Assembly: GCF_016464705.1 (NCBI RefSeq)
Contig: NZ_JAEHOB010000001.1
Coordinates: forward strand, 62,001-126,000
Reading direction: 5' to 3'
Length of the DNA: 64,000 nt
Source of the DNA: Qaidamihabitans albus
Lineage (GTDB): Bacteria; Actinomycetota; Actinomycetes; Mycobacteriales; Pseudonocardiaceae
Below, piece by piece: positions 55,542-63,317 of the stretch (position 1 is the first letter of the stretch; each line of letters starts with the position of its first letter). Under the pieces are notes generated by a model, which was given only the letters and a program-made list of their open reading frames with translations, searched no databases and was not told the origin of the DNA. Position numbers and translations under genes: made by a program.

Positions 55542-56411
55542 TCAGCGGGGCAACGGCGCGGAGCCGATGTCCCGCAGTGACGCCGTGACCGGGTCGGCGG
55601 TCTCCGCGTAGCAGGTGAGGTTGGTGAAACCGTGCCGCCAATTGGTCTGGTCCGGCCACCGCCAGGACGCGAAGACATCGTCCCTGGCACCCGTACCGAG
55701 ATACTGGGCCAGCATCGTCCGGCAGGCCGGCCGGGCGGCGGCGTCGAACTCCTCGGCCGAGGGCAGCGGATCGGTCGGCTTGCCCATCGGCAGCACGCCG
55801 ATGGCCTCGCCGACGTGGGGTTCGGCACAGGGCACGCGTTCCGGGGCCGACCTCGACGGCTGCACCGCCGAGCAGATCTGGAACTCGTAAAGGTTCTCAC
55901 CGGCCAGGACGCCCTTCGCCGAGCCGGTACGGGGCATCGCCTCGCCGTCGACGCTCAGTTGCGCAACCCCGCAGCGGTACCAGCGGTCGCCGCGGCGCCA
56001 GTCGTCCTCACCGGCCCACATGAGCCAGGCGCCGAGCGTCGTGGCGTCGTAGCCGTCGTTGCCGAGATAGCGGGCGGCCACGGTTCGGCAGGTGGGGAAC
56101 ACCGCCTCGAACACGGTCGCCTTCTCCGGCGGTGTATCGCCGAACTCGCCGCCGAACCTGCCGACCTCGGTGATCTCCACGGTGTGTTCTTCCGCGCAGT
56201 CCACCGCAGAAGGGTCGTTGCCGGACACACATTCGCCTGGCTGGGCCAGTTCGCGGGCCGGATCGCCGGACGCGGGCGGCGTGGTGGTGGCCGACGCCGA
56301 GCCGCGGTCCGGACCGGACGCCGCCGTGCCGCCGACCTCGGTGGTGCACGCCGCGAGCGTGACGGCGGCGAGTGCGGCGGCCGCGAATCCTGCTACCCCA
56401 TGTCTGGACAT
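55542..56411 (-). CDS. Septum-formation-family lipoprotein
   Basis: 289 residues. The signal ends in a lipobox (VTLAAC), so the mature protein is lipid-anchored at Cys22. Two copies of a Cys-containing unit follow: PGECVSGNDPSAVDCAEEHTVEITEVGRF and CSAVQPSRSAPERVPCAEPHVGEAIGVL, each with a later TCRTVAARYLG / ACRTMLAQYLG. This repeat is the Septum_form domain; the name comes from weak genetic evidence in actinomycetes, and the molecular role is not known. Its TAGGGT -10 lies 8 nt before ATG 56411. Confidence 0.78.
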   Translation of the reverse strand: MSRHGVAGFAAAALAAVTLAACTTEVGGTAASGPDRGSASATTTPPASGDPARELAQPGECVSGNDPSAVDCAEEHTVEITEVGRFGGEFGDTPPEKATVFEAVFPTCRTVAARYLGNDGYDATTLGAWLMWAGEDDWRRGDRWYRCGVAQLSVDGEAMPRTGSAKGVLAGENLYEFQICSAVQPSRSAPERVPCAEPHVGEAIGVLPMGKPTDPLPSAEEFDAAARPACRTMLAQYLGTGARDDVFASWRWPDQTNWRHGFTNLTCYAETADPVTASLRDIGSAPLPR

Positions 56412-56419
56412 CGGGGATG

Positions 56420-56425
56420 ACCCTA
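56420..56425 (-). promoter_or_regulatory. -10 hexamer TAGGGT, predicted leaderless start at 56411
   Basis: The plus-strand ACCCTA is eight bases from the lipoprotein ATG. Confidence 0.4.
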
Positions 56426-56462
56426 CCGAGGGACCACGGACACCACTTAAGGTCGACGCCGC

Positions 56463-56479
56463 GTTACCCGCAGGTTACC
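56463..56479 (+). promoter_or_regulatory. GTTACC direct repeat upstream of the permease operon
   Basis: GTTACC occurs at 56463-56468 and 56474-56479, 11 bp apart. GTTAC-N6-GTTAC loosely resembles a GlnR half-site pair (GTnAC-N6-GAAAC), and the 11-bp spacing also resembles PHO boxes. Its identity is uncertain. Confidence 0.3.
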
Positions 56480-56510
56480 TGAACGACGGCGAAGGAACTG
56501 GTGAGGCGAC

Positions 56511-56789
56511 ATGTCGGTACGAGGCGGCGGGAAGGGCCAGGGGCTGCGGTTCAGCCCGTGGAACCTGCTGTTGATCATTCCGTTCTGGATCCTGATCACC
56601 CCGATCTACAACCGCGAGGGGCCCGCGCTGTTCGGGATGCCGTTCTTCTACTGGTTCCAGTTCGTGGGCATCGCGGTAGGCGTGATCTGTACCGCCACCG
56701 TCTACCGGATGACGCGCGACAAGCCGACGGTCCCTGCACCGGGCCGGGACCTCGACGTCGACGACCTGGATGAGGGGAGCGCCCGGTGA
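56511..56789 (+). CDS. DUF3311 small membrane subunit of the MctP permease
   Basis: 92 residues, two helices (WNLLLIIPFWILITPIY and FFYWFQFVGIAVGVICTATVYRM) and an acidic cytosolic tail (DLDVDDLDEGSAR). Small DUF3311 proteins are encoded directly before sodium:solute symporters of the MctP/YhdG type and are thought to assist them. GGTGAGG precedes ATG 56511. Its stop overlaps the symporter GTG by 4 bases. Confidence 0.85.
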   Translation: MSVRGGGKGQGLRFSPWNLLLIIPFWILITPIYNREGPALFGMPFFYWFQFVGIAVGVICTATVYRMTRDKPTVPAPGRDLDVDDLDEGSAR

Positions 56790-58432
56790 ACGAACTGCAG
56801 TGGCCCGAACTCATCATCTTCGGCGGGCTCTTCCTCCTGGTCACCGTGCTCGGCTTCGCGGCGTCCCGCTGGCGCGCCGGCCGCACGCTCGACCACCTCG
56901 ACGAGTGGGGACTCGGCGGCCGCAAGTTCGGCACGTGGATCACCTGGTTCCTGATCGGTGGTGACCTCTACACCGCCTACACGTTCGTCGCGGTGCCCGC
57001 GCTGCTGTTCGGAGCCGGGGCGATGGGCTTCTTCGCGATGCCGTACACGATCATCGCCTACCCGCTGGTGTTCCTGCCGCTGCTGCGCCTGTGGTCGGTG
57101 TCCCGCTCGCGCGGGTACGTCACGCCCGCCGACTTCGTGCGCGGCCGGTACGGCTCGCGGGTGCTGGCCACGCTCGTCGCCGTCACCGGCATCGTGGCGA
57201 CGATGCCCTACATCGCGTTGCAGCTCGTCGGCCTCGAGTCGGTCCTGCGCACGATGGGCTTCAACGCGGGCGGCCTGCTCGGTCATCTGCCGTTGCTGAT
57301 CGCGTTCGTGATCCTGGCGGTCTACACCTATCAGTCGGGGCTGCGCGCTCCCGCGCTGATCGCGTTCGTCAAGGACACGCTGATCTACGTGGTGATCATC
57401 GTCGCGGTGCTGTACCTGCCTGCGAAGCTCGGTGGCTGGGACAGCATCTTCTCCGCCGCCGAGGCGAAGTTCGCCGAGACCGAGTCCACGAGCGACGGTG
57501 TCCTGCTCAACCCGAACAACCAGCTGCAGTACGCCACGCTCGCGCTGGGCTCGGCGCTCGCGCTGTTCCTCTACCCGCACGCGGCCACCGGCGTGCTCGC
57601 CTCGCGCGGCCGCAACGTGCTCAAGCGCAACATGTCAGCGTTGCCCGCGTACTCGGTGCTGCTGGGCCTGCTGGCACTGCTCGGCTTCGCGGCCGTCGCC
57701 GCGGGGACGGAGGCACTGACCAACGCGGCGACCGGCCGGGTCGACACGAACACGATCATGCCGAAGCTCTTCGACGACATGTTCCCGTCCTGGTTCGCCG
57801 GCATCGCCTTCGCCGCGATCGGCATCGGCGCACTGGTGCCCGCCGCGATCATGTCGATCGCCGCGGCGAACCTGTGGACCCGCAACGTCTACAAGGAGTT
57901 CCTGCGGCGCGACGCCACCCCGGCGCAGGAGGCGAAGCAGGCGAAGCTCGCCTCGCTGATCGTGAAGTTCGGCGCGGTCGCGTTCATCCTGTTCATCGAC
58001 CCGCAGTTCTCGATCGACCTGCAGCTCATCGGCGGCGTGATGATCCTGCAGACGCTGCCGGCCGTGGCGATCGCGCTCTACACGCGCTGGTTCCACGTGT
58101 GGGGCCTGATCGCCGGCTGGTTCGTCGGGATGTTCTGGGGACTGTCGCTGCTCTACGGCATTCCGAACCCGGCGGCGGGCAAGGAGCACTTCGGCGGCTC
58201 GGCGCTCGCGCTGGACAAGCTGAACATCCTCGGCTGGCAGCCGTTCGCGGGTTCGCAGGTGCAAATCTACGTCGGCATCGTGGCGCTGGTGGCGAACCTG
58301 GTGGTCGCGGCGGTCGTGACCCCTCTCGCGCGGCGGGCGAAGGTGTTCAACGGCACCGACTCCACCGAGCCCGCCGACTACCACGCCGACGAGGGAGACA
58401 AGGACCTCCGTCCCATCGCCTCCGCCGGCTGA
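56786..58432 (+). CDS. mctP: Sodium:solute symporter, monocarboxylate permease (MctP) type
   Basis: 548 residues, about 13 helices. SSS-family markers: LDEWGLGGRKFGTWITWFLIGGDLYTAYTFVAVPALLFGAGAMGFFA near the start, RGYVTPADFVRGRYGSRVLA, and ALVPAAIMSIAAANLWTRNVYKEFL in the core. The close similarity of these blocks to MctP suggests uptake of lactate, pyruvate, acetate or other short acids by sodium or proton symport. It is coupled to the DUF3311 subunit. Uptake of such acids would feed oxaloacetate to PEP carboxykinase. A 46-bp palindrome follows within 3 bases of the stop. Confidence 0.85.
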   Translation: MNELQWPELIIFGGLFLLVTVLGFAASRWRAGRTLDHLDEWGLGGRKFGTWITWFLIGGDLYTAYTFVAVPALLFGAGAMGFFAMPYTIIAYPLVFLPLLRLWSVSRSRGYVTPADFVRGRYGSRVLATLVAVTGIVATMPYIALQLVGLESVLRTMGFNAGGLLGHLPLLIAFVILAVYTYQSGLRAPALIAFVKDTLIYVVIIVAVLYLPAKLGGWDSIFSAAEAKFAETESTSDGVLLNPNNQLQYATLALGSALALFLYPHAATGVLASRGRNVLKRNMSALPAYSVLLGLLALLGFAAVAAGTEALTNAATGRVDTNTIMPKLFDDMFPSWFAGIAFAAIGIGALVPAAIMSIAAANLWTRNVYKEFLRRDATPAQEAKQAKLASLIVKFGAVAFILFIDPQFSIDLQLIGGVMILQTLPAVAIALYTRWFHVWGLIAGWFVGMFWGLSLLYGIPNPAAGKEHFGGSALALDKLNILGWQPFAGSQVQIYVGIVALVANLVVAAVVTPLARRAKVFNGTDSTEPADYHADEGDKDLRPIASAG

Positions 58433-58434
58433 CG

Positions 58435-58480
58435 CTCGTGAGTGCGCACACGAGTTCTAACTCGTTTGCGCACTCACGAG
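58435..58480. repeat. 46-bp palindromic intergenic repeat, copy 4
   Basis: CTCGTGAGTGCGCA and TGCGCACTCACGAG arms with CGAGTT/AACTCG inside. It starts 3 bases after the mctP stop and runs over the last 7 bases of the convergent sigma factor gene, so it serves as shared terminator and coding end. Confidence 0.9.
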
Positions 58481-59703
58481 TCGGGCCGGGTGCAGGCGGC
58501 GAGGCGGCGGCGCAGGAACCGGTGCCGTGGTTCCGGTCCGGGCAGCGCGAGTGCCCTGCGGTAGTAGTCCGCGGCCCGGTCCAGCCGCCCCGCTCGCAGC
58601 CACAGCGCGCCGAGCGCGGCGGGCAGCGGTGGGTACCCGGCGAGCTCATCCTCGGTCTCGATCAGTTGAAGTTCGGCGATCCCCGCGGCCGGCCCGTTGG
58701 CCATCGCCAGCGCGATCGCCCGGTTGAGCCGGGTGACCGGCGACGGGCGCAGCGCGACGAGCTGGTCGTAGAGCCCGAGCACGCGTTGCCAGTCGGTGCC
58801 GTCCGCGCCGCTCGCCGCGTGACACAGGGCGATCGCGGCCTCGACGTGGTAGGCGGACAGCTCCGGGCCGGTACAGGCGACGGCGAAGATCCGGGTGCCC
58901 TCGGCGATCAGCGTCCGGTCCCAGCGGGCACGGTCCTGCTCGTCGAGCAGCAGCACGTCACCGGCCTCGTCGGTCCTCGCAGGCAACCGGCTCGCCTGTA
59001 GCAGCATCAGGGCCACCAGTGCCCTGGCGCGCGGCAGGTCGGTGCGCCGGTCGGCCAGCAGCAGCCGGCCGAGCCGGATGGCCTCACCGCACAGCTCGCC
59101 GCGCACGGCGACGTCCCCGGCGCTCGGGTCGTAGCCCTCGTTGAACAGCAGGTAGAGCACCGCGAGCACGCTGTCCACGCGAGTCTCGATCGACCCCGTG
59201 GGCGGCAGTTCGAGAACGTGGTCGTTCTCGCGCAACCACCTCTTCGCCCGGGTCAGCCGTTGCGCGATCGTCGCGGGCCTGGCCAGCAGGGCGGCGGCGA
59301 TCTCGCCGACGCCCAGGCCGCCGACCGTCTTCAGGGTGAGCGCCACCTGTGACGCCTGCGGCAGCTCGGGGTGGCAGCAGAGCAACATCATCGCCAGCTC
59401 GGCGTCGCCGGTATCCGGTTCGCCCGAGAGGTCGAGGTCCGCGAGCGCGGGCAACTTCGCCCGCAGTGCCCGTTCGCGGCGGAGCAGGTCGAGCGCACGG
59501 TTGCGCGCCGCGCGGAACAGCCAGCCGCGCGGATTGTCCGGTACGCCGGTGTGCGGCCACGTGCGCAGCGCCTGCTCCAGCGCGTCGGCCACCGCCTCTT
59601 CGGCCAGGTCGAGCCGCGCCGGGCCGAGAGTGCGGGCCAGCGTGGCGATCATCTGCCCGGCGCTGTGCCGGAACAGATGCTCGACCACACCGGCCGCACG
59701 CAC
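58474..59703 (-). CDS. ECF sigma factor of the ECF42 type (DUF6596)
   Basis: 409 residues from GTG 59703, just behind the stop of the DGPF gene. Region 2 is HLFRHSAGQMIATLARTLGPARLDLAEEAVADALEQALRTWP and RNRALDLLRRE; region 4 is LTLKTVGGLGVGEIAAALLARPATIAQRLTRAKRWLRE. A long C-terminal extension (about 170-409) with LYLLFNEGYDPSAGD and TPR-like helices (WLRAGRLDRAADYYRRALAL) is the ECF42 hallmark. No anti-sigma gene is present; in this group the C-terminal domain is needed for activity, and the regulated genes are usually the adjacent DGPF genes. Confidence 0.9.
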   Translation of the reverse strand: MRAAGVVEHLFRHSAGQMIATLARTLGPARLDLAEEAVADALEQALRTWPHTGVPDNPRGWLFRAARNRALDLLRRERALRAKLPALADLDLSGEPDTGDAELAMMLLCCHPELPQASQVALTLKTVGGLGVGEIAAALLARPATIAQRLTRAKRWLRENDHVLELPPTGSIETRVDSVLAVLYLLFNEGYDPSAGDVAVRGELCGEAIRLGRLLLADRRTDLPRARALVALMLLQASRLPARTDEAGDVLLLDEQDRARWDRTLIAEGTRIFAVACTGPELSAYHVEAAIALCHAASGADGTDWQRVLGLYDQLVALRPSPVTRLNRAIALAMANGPAAGIAELQLIETEDELAGYPPLPAALGALWLRAGRLDRAADYYRRALALPGPEPRHRFLRRRLAACTRPDS

Positions 59704-59705
59704 GC

Positions 59706-60062
59706 TCAGTCCTCGCAGCCGTTCTCGCCGACCTTGCGCACCTCGATCGGCCCGAACCGCAGATGCGGATGCGTGCCGAAGATCTTCTCCGCCTGGTCCA
59801 GATCCCCGGCCTCGATCACGATGAACCCGCCGACGACCTCGGTCGCCTCGGTGTGCGGACCGTCGGCCGAGGCCAGCACACCCTCGGTCAGCCGGACCAC
59901 CCGGCCACCGCGGGCCAGCCCGTTGCTGATGACGAGCCCGCCTGCCTTGTCCATGTCCTCGCTCCACGCGAGATAGCGTTCGAGGGTCCGCTGCGCCTCG
60001 TCCGGGCCGAGATGTGCGTGCGAGTCGGCCGTGCCACGCAGGAATCCGACGTAGTTGGGCAT
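59706..60062 (-). CDS. YCII-related DGPF-domain protein
   Basis: 118 residues from ATG 60062, with GGAGG 5 nt upstream. The domain reads MPNYVGFLRGTADSHAH ... LARGGRVVRL ... DGPHTEATEVVGGFIVIEAGDLDQAEKIFGTHPHLRFGPIEVRKV; the eponymous DGPF is DGPH here. DGPF proteins are the constant partners and main targets of ECF42 sigma factors; a small-molecule-binding or enzymatic role is suspected but unproven. The sigma factor GTG follows 2 bases after its stop. Confidence 0.9.
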   Translation of the reverse strand: MPNYVGFLRGTADSHAHLGPDEAQRTLERYLAWSEDMDKAGGLVISNGLARGGRVVRLTEGVLASADGPHTEATEVVGGFIVIEAGDLDQAEKIFGTHPHLRFGPIEVRKVGENGCED

Positions 60063-60125
60063 ATCTGCCTCCAATCCTCGGTGTACGCCACACAGACGAA
60101 CGAGGACGCCCGGAATCGACACGGT

Positions 60126-60131
60126 TAGCGT
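60126..60131 (+). promoter_or_regulatory. -10 hexamer TAGCGT, predicted leaderless start at 60139
   Basis: Seven bases separate it from the ATG of the AhpD-like gene. Confidence 0.5.
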
Positions 60132-60138
60132 GGCAGAC

Positions 60139-60705
60139 ATGAATGAGGATGTGAGCAGGTTCGGCACGGTCGAACCGGATGAGCTGCCCGGTGACCTGCG
60201 GGAGCGGATCGAGGTGATCGCGGAGAAGTCGGGCTTCGTGCCGAACATCTTCCGCGCGCTGGGCCACCGCCCTGCCGAGCTGCGGGCGTTCCTGGACTAC
60301 CACGACGCGCTCATGGACCGCTCCGACGGGCTGAGCAAGGCGGAGCGGGAGCTGGTGGTCGTGGCCACGTCGGGCGCGAATCACTGCACCTACTGCGTGG
60401 TGGCACACGGCGCGATCCTGCGGATCAGGGCGAAGGACGGCGAGCTGGCTGACCGGGTGGCCAGCAACCCGTGGCAGGCGGAGCTGGACGAGCGGCAGCG
60501 TGCCATCGTGGATCTCGCGCTGGCGCTGGTCCACGACTCGGCGCGGTTCGGCGAGCGGGAGCTGGCGGCGGCCCGCGAGGCGGGGCTGACCGAGGACGAG
60601 ATCTGGGACGTCGGCGCCATCACCGCGCTGTTCGCCATGTCCAACCGGCTGGCCCATCTCACCGCGCTGCGGCCGAACTCCGAGTTCTACCCGATGGGCC
60701 GCTAG
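60139..60705 (+). CDS. AhpD-like / carboxymuconolactone decarboxylase-family peroxidase
   Basis: 188 residues. The all-helical AhpD core has the redox pair in SGANHCTYCVVAHGAIL (Cys77 and Cys80 of CxxC, with a downstream His), after LSKAERELVVVATS. PNIFRALGHRP is the usual N-terminal segment of the peroxidase-related subgroup (uncharacterised peroxidase-related enzyme). It probably reduces hydroperoxides or acts as a disulfide reductase. It is divergent from the DGPF/ECF42 pair, 77 bp apart, and could be part of that regulon. Confidence 0.87.
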   Translation: MNEDVSRFGTVEPDELPGDLRERIEVIAEKSGFVPNIFRALGHRPAELRAFLDYHDALMDRSDGLSKAERELVVVATSGANHCTYCVVAHGAILRIRAKDGELADRVASNPWQAELDERQRAIVDLALALVHDSARFGERELAAAREAGLTEDEIWDVGAITALFAMSNRLAHLTALRPNSEFYPMGR

Positions 60706-60773
60706 CCGGCCGCTGAACGGCGGGTTGCCCCTTCGGCAGGTCCCTCGCCCGAGCCAACGTGCTCGACCAACGG

Positions 60774-61745
60774 CTACCCGGAGGACCGGTCCTCAGCTCG
60801 CGGTGCTGGTTTGATGAGCGGCGTGTCCCGCGTGAACGGCCGGAACCCGACGCTGTAGTATAGCTCGCGCGCCTCGGGATGTCCCGGCGCACCGAGGCAG
60901 GCGACCGTCACCTGAGTGGCCCCGGCCGCCCGCGCCAGATGCATCCCGTGCAGCAGCATCGCTCTGCCCAGCCCCAGGCGCCGGTAGCCCGGATGCGTTC
61001 CGACCGGCTCGAACTCAGCGGTCTTGTTCGCTTCGTCGAGCCACATGATCGTCGAGGATGCCATCGCTCCGTCCGGCGTCTCCACCAGGATGTGCAAGTC
61101 GCCGCGGTACGCCGCCGTCTGCCGGACACCCTGGTAGCTCTCGGCCGTGTACGTCGAGGGAGCCCAGGCGTCCACATGGGCCTGGACCGCGGCCTCCGGC
61201 CCGGCCTCGTCGGCGGTGCGGAACCGGAAGCCGTCCGGCAGTGCCGGCTGGTCCACGTCGGTGAGGTCCCGCTCGTTGAGCTGGGTCCAGGACCCGGCGT
61301 CGCCGAGTGAGGCCGGGTCGGTCTCATAGCCGTGCGCAGCCCATCGGTTCAGGGCGAACTCGTCGGCGGCGCTCGGCATCACCGTACGCTCGACGTCCGC
61401 GGCCCTACCGTCGTACCAGTCGATCACCTCGTCAACCAGTCCGGCGTGGTCGGGATGGACCTGATACGCCAGGTAGGCGCCGGTGACGTCCTTCACCGAC
61501 CCGTCGCTCCGCCTCACCCGGTGCGGAAGAAGGGCCCAGCTCCACGCCACCAGATCCCCGCCGGAAAACCACAGCCGACGCGGCCGGCTGGCGCCGTCGC
61601 CGGCGTGCCCTTTGCCCCAGTTCCAGGCCAGCTCGCCGAACGACGCGTCACTGTTCACCAGGTCCGGGCGGATGGCCGTGACACGCTGCGCCAGACCCTG
61701 CATGAGCTGCACGTCCGCGGCCGTCACCAGCTCGAAGTTCGCCAT
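60774..61745 (-). CDS. GNAT-family acetyltransferase, two-domain
   Basis: 323 residues from ATG 61745. The C-terminal half has a clear acetyl-CoA site (EFEPVGTHPGYRRLGLGRAMLLHGMHLARAAGATQVTVAC, about 245-285), then LYYSVGFRPF. The N-terminal half (YLAYQVHPDHAGLVDEVIDWY) looks like a degenerate second GNAT domain. The substrate is unknown. No strong ribosome site precedes the ATG (GGTGG only). It lies downstream of the MarR-GNAT gene on the same strand. Confidence 0.78.
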   Translation of the reverse strand: MANFELVTAADVQLMQGLAQRVTAIRPDLVNSDASFGELAWNWGKGHAGDGASRPRRLWFSGGDLVAWSWALLPHRVRRSDGSVKDVTGAYLAYQVHPDHAGLVDEVIDWYDGRAADVERTVMPSAADEFALNRWAAHGYETDPASLGDAGSWTQLNERDLTDVDQPALPDGFRFRTADEAGPEAAVQAHVDAWAPSTYTAESYQGVRQTAAYRGDLHILVETPDGAMASSTIMWLDEANKTAEFEPVGTHPGYRRLGLGRAMLLHGMHLARAAGATQVTVACLGAPGHPEARELYYSVGFRPFTRDTPLIKPAPRAEDRSSG

Positions 61746-61819
61746 AGTGGCCACCGTGTCAGGACTCCGGAAAGCCGTCGAACCGTTTTCCTGGGCCGCC
61801 GACGCGGCGGCCGACAGCA

Positions 61820-62746
61820 CTAGAGCTCTTTCCGCCAGGTCTCGGCGACCAGGTCGTGCCCCCAGCTGTGGTGCGGTTCGCTGCCGGTCAGCTCGAAGCC
61901 GGCCTGCTGGTAGATCCGCCGGGCGGCGGTGAGCACGCTCTGCGTCCACAGCTCCATCGCCGTGTAGCCGCGGCCGCGGGCGAACTCGACGCATTCGGTG
62001 ACGAGCCGTTGGCCGACGCCGAGGCCGCGCGCGCCGGGCTCGACGAGAAGCAGCCGCAGTTTCGCGGTCTTATCGTCGCTGCCCGGGGTGCAGAACACCG
62101 ACCCCACCGGCTCGCCGTCCAGTTCGGCGATCCACCCGGCCTGGCGCGTGGAGCCCTCGTCGGCCACGTAGTCGGCGATGATGCGGGCGACGAGCGCCTC
62201 GAATCCGGTGTCCCAGCCGTACTCGTGTGCGTACTGGACACCGTGCCGGTGGACCACCCAGCCGTAGTCGCCCGCTCGCGGTGGGCGGAGCACCAGCGGC
62301 CGCTCCCCGGAGCGCTCGCCGACGAGTTCGGTGATGGTGCGCATCGCGCCGAGCAGGCGCCGCTGGTCGTCCTCGGCGAGCGTGCCCAGCAAGTCCGCGA
62401 TCTGCCTGCGCGTGCGCTGTTCGAGCGAGTCCTGTGCGAGCCTGCCTGCCTCGGTGAGGCTGACGGTCTGCCGTCGCGCGTCGGTCTCCGAGCGTTCACG
62501 GGCGAGCAGGCCCCTCGATTCCAGCCTGCTCAGCAGCCGGCTCGCGTAGCCGGCGTCGAGGTCGAGCCGGCGGCGCAGCTCGGTCACCTCGCGCACGCCC
62601 TGCTGCGCCAGTTCGTAGAGCATCCGCGCCTCGCTCAGCGTGTACGGCGTGCCGACAAGCCCCTCGTCGAGGACTCCGATGAGCCGCGTGTACTCGCGGT
62701 TGAAGGCACGAACGGCCGCGACTCGCTCGACCACCGCCGTATTCAT
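61820..62746 (-). CDS. MarR-GNAT fusion regulator/acetyltransferase
   Basis: 308 residues from ATG 62746. Residues 1-140 are a MarR winged helix (YTLSEARMLYELAQQGVREVTELRRRLDLDAGYASRLLSRLESRGLL, then RRQTVSLTEAGRLAQ). Residues 150-308 form a GNAT domain with the acetyl-CoA loop LLLVEPGARGLGVGQRLVTECVEFARGRG and RIYQQAGFELTG. Such fusions are widespread in bacteria; whether they acetylate small molecules or proteins is mostly unknown. A 13-bp palindrome 20 bp upstream of the start is the likely autoregulatory operator. Confidence 0.88.
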   Translation of the reverse strand: MNTAVVERVAAVRAFNREYTRLIGVLDEGLVGTPYTLSEARMLYELAQQGVREVTELRRRLDLDAGYASRLLSRLESRGLLARERSETDARRQTVSLTEAGRLAQDSLEQRTRRQIADLLGTLAEDDQRRLLGAMRTITELVGERSGERPLVLRPPRAGDYGWVVHRHGVQYAHEYGWDTGFEALVARIIADYVADEGSTRQAGWIAELDGEPVGSVFCTPGSDDKTAKLRLLLVEPGARGLGVGQRLVTECVEFARGRGYTAMELWTQSVLTAARRIYQQAGFELTGSEPHHSWGHDLVAETWRKEL

Positions 62747-62766
62747 TGACCACCCCAACAAATTGG

Positions 62767-62779
62767 TTGACTCAGTCAA
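62767..62779 (-). promoter_or_regulatory. TTGACT-C-AGTCAA operator of the MarR-GNAT gene
   Basis: A perfect palindrome of two 6-bp arms about one base, 20 bp before ATG 62746. TTGACT also reads as a -35 on the minus strand, so binding would block the promoter. Confidence 0.6.
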
Positions 62780-62835
62780 GAGTACCGGCACAGTTGAGCC
62801 GAGGCCAGGAAAAAGGGGTGGCAGAAATATGGAAA

Positions 62836-62878
62836 CCCCGTGATGCTGCCAGGTCGGGGGTCCGCCAGCATCACGGGG
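62836..62878 (-). terminator. Terminator hairpin after the 54-residue ORF
   Basis: A perfect 13-bp stem, CCCCGTGATGCTG with CAGCATCACGGGG, loop 17, is followed on the minus strand by TTTCCATATTT. It is about 55 bases beyond the stop at 62934. Confidence 0.8.
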
Positions 62879-62933
62879 TCATGAGGGGTATCGACGCCGG
62901 AGCCGGCGGCGTTACACCCGAGCCAATTGTAAT

Positions 62934-63098
62934 CTAGATCACACGAGAGTCCTGCCCGCGACGCGGGCGAGTCTGGGCGATCGCGATCAGTTCCTGGCGA
63001 ACGGTCGCGGTGGCCGCGTTGTCGATCGCCCGGTTCAGTGCCCGGCGGGCACGCATCTCGGCACGGCGGGCGCGGAGCTTGGCGGCGATGTTGTTCAT
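62934..63098 (-). CDS. 54-residue Arg-rich conserved small protein
   Basis: MNNIAAKLRARRAEMRARRA begins a helical, strongly basic 54-residue protein that continues LNRAIDNAATATVRQELIAIAQ and ends GQDSRVI. It has its own downstream terminator. An in-frame ATG at 63110 would add MQKP. The composition (alternating Arg/Ala, heptad-like) suggests a nucleic-acid- or protein-binding helix. I recall similar short proteins in actinomycete genomes, but no function is known. The upstream 200 bp is AT-richer than the rest of the window, as expected for a regulatory region. Confidence 0.6.
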   Translation of the reverse strand: MNNIAAKLRARRAEMRARRALNRAIDNAATATVRQELIAIAQTRPRRGQDSRVI

Positions 63099-63287
63099 CG
63101 GTTTCTGCATCCCCTTGGGGGTCTCGATGGCTGTGCCTCCAGTATGCGCCTTTTTTCACAAAGTCTCCAATGATCGTCCGGTGATGCTGCTTACTGACCG
63201 AAGGATCATCGGATATTTCGGCGATATGCCGGGCATAGTTCGTGGCGCCGGTCACTCTCGCTGGCTATTCGGGAATATTTTGCTGAA

Positions 63288-63306
63288 GCTAGACAGTGCT
63301 AGACAG
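63288..63306. repeat. Direct repeat GCTAGACAG upstream of the small ORF
   Basis: GCTAGACAG occurs at 63288-63296 and 63298-63306, one helical turn apart, in the 219-bp gap between the small ORF and the AAA ATPase end. It could be a regulator site for the small ORF. Bases 63111-63287 otherwise hold a TTTTTT run and no gene I can support. Confidence 0.35.
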
Positions 63307-63317
63307 CGGCAGAAAGC

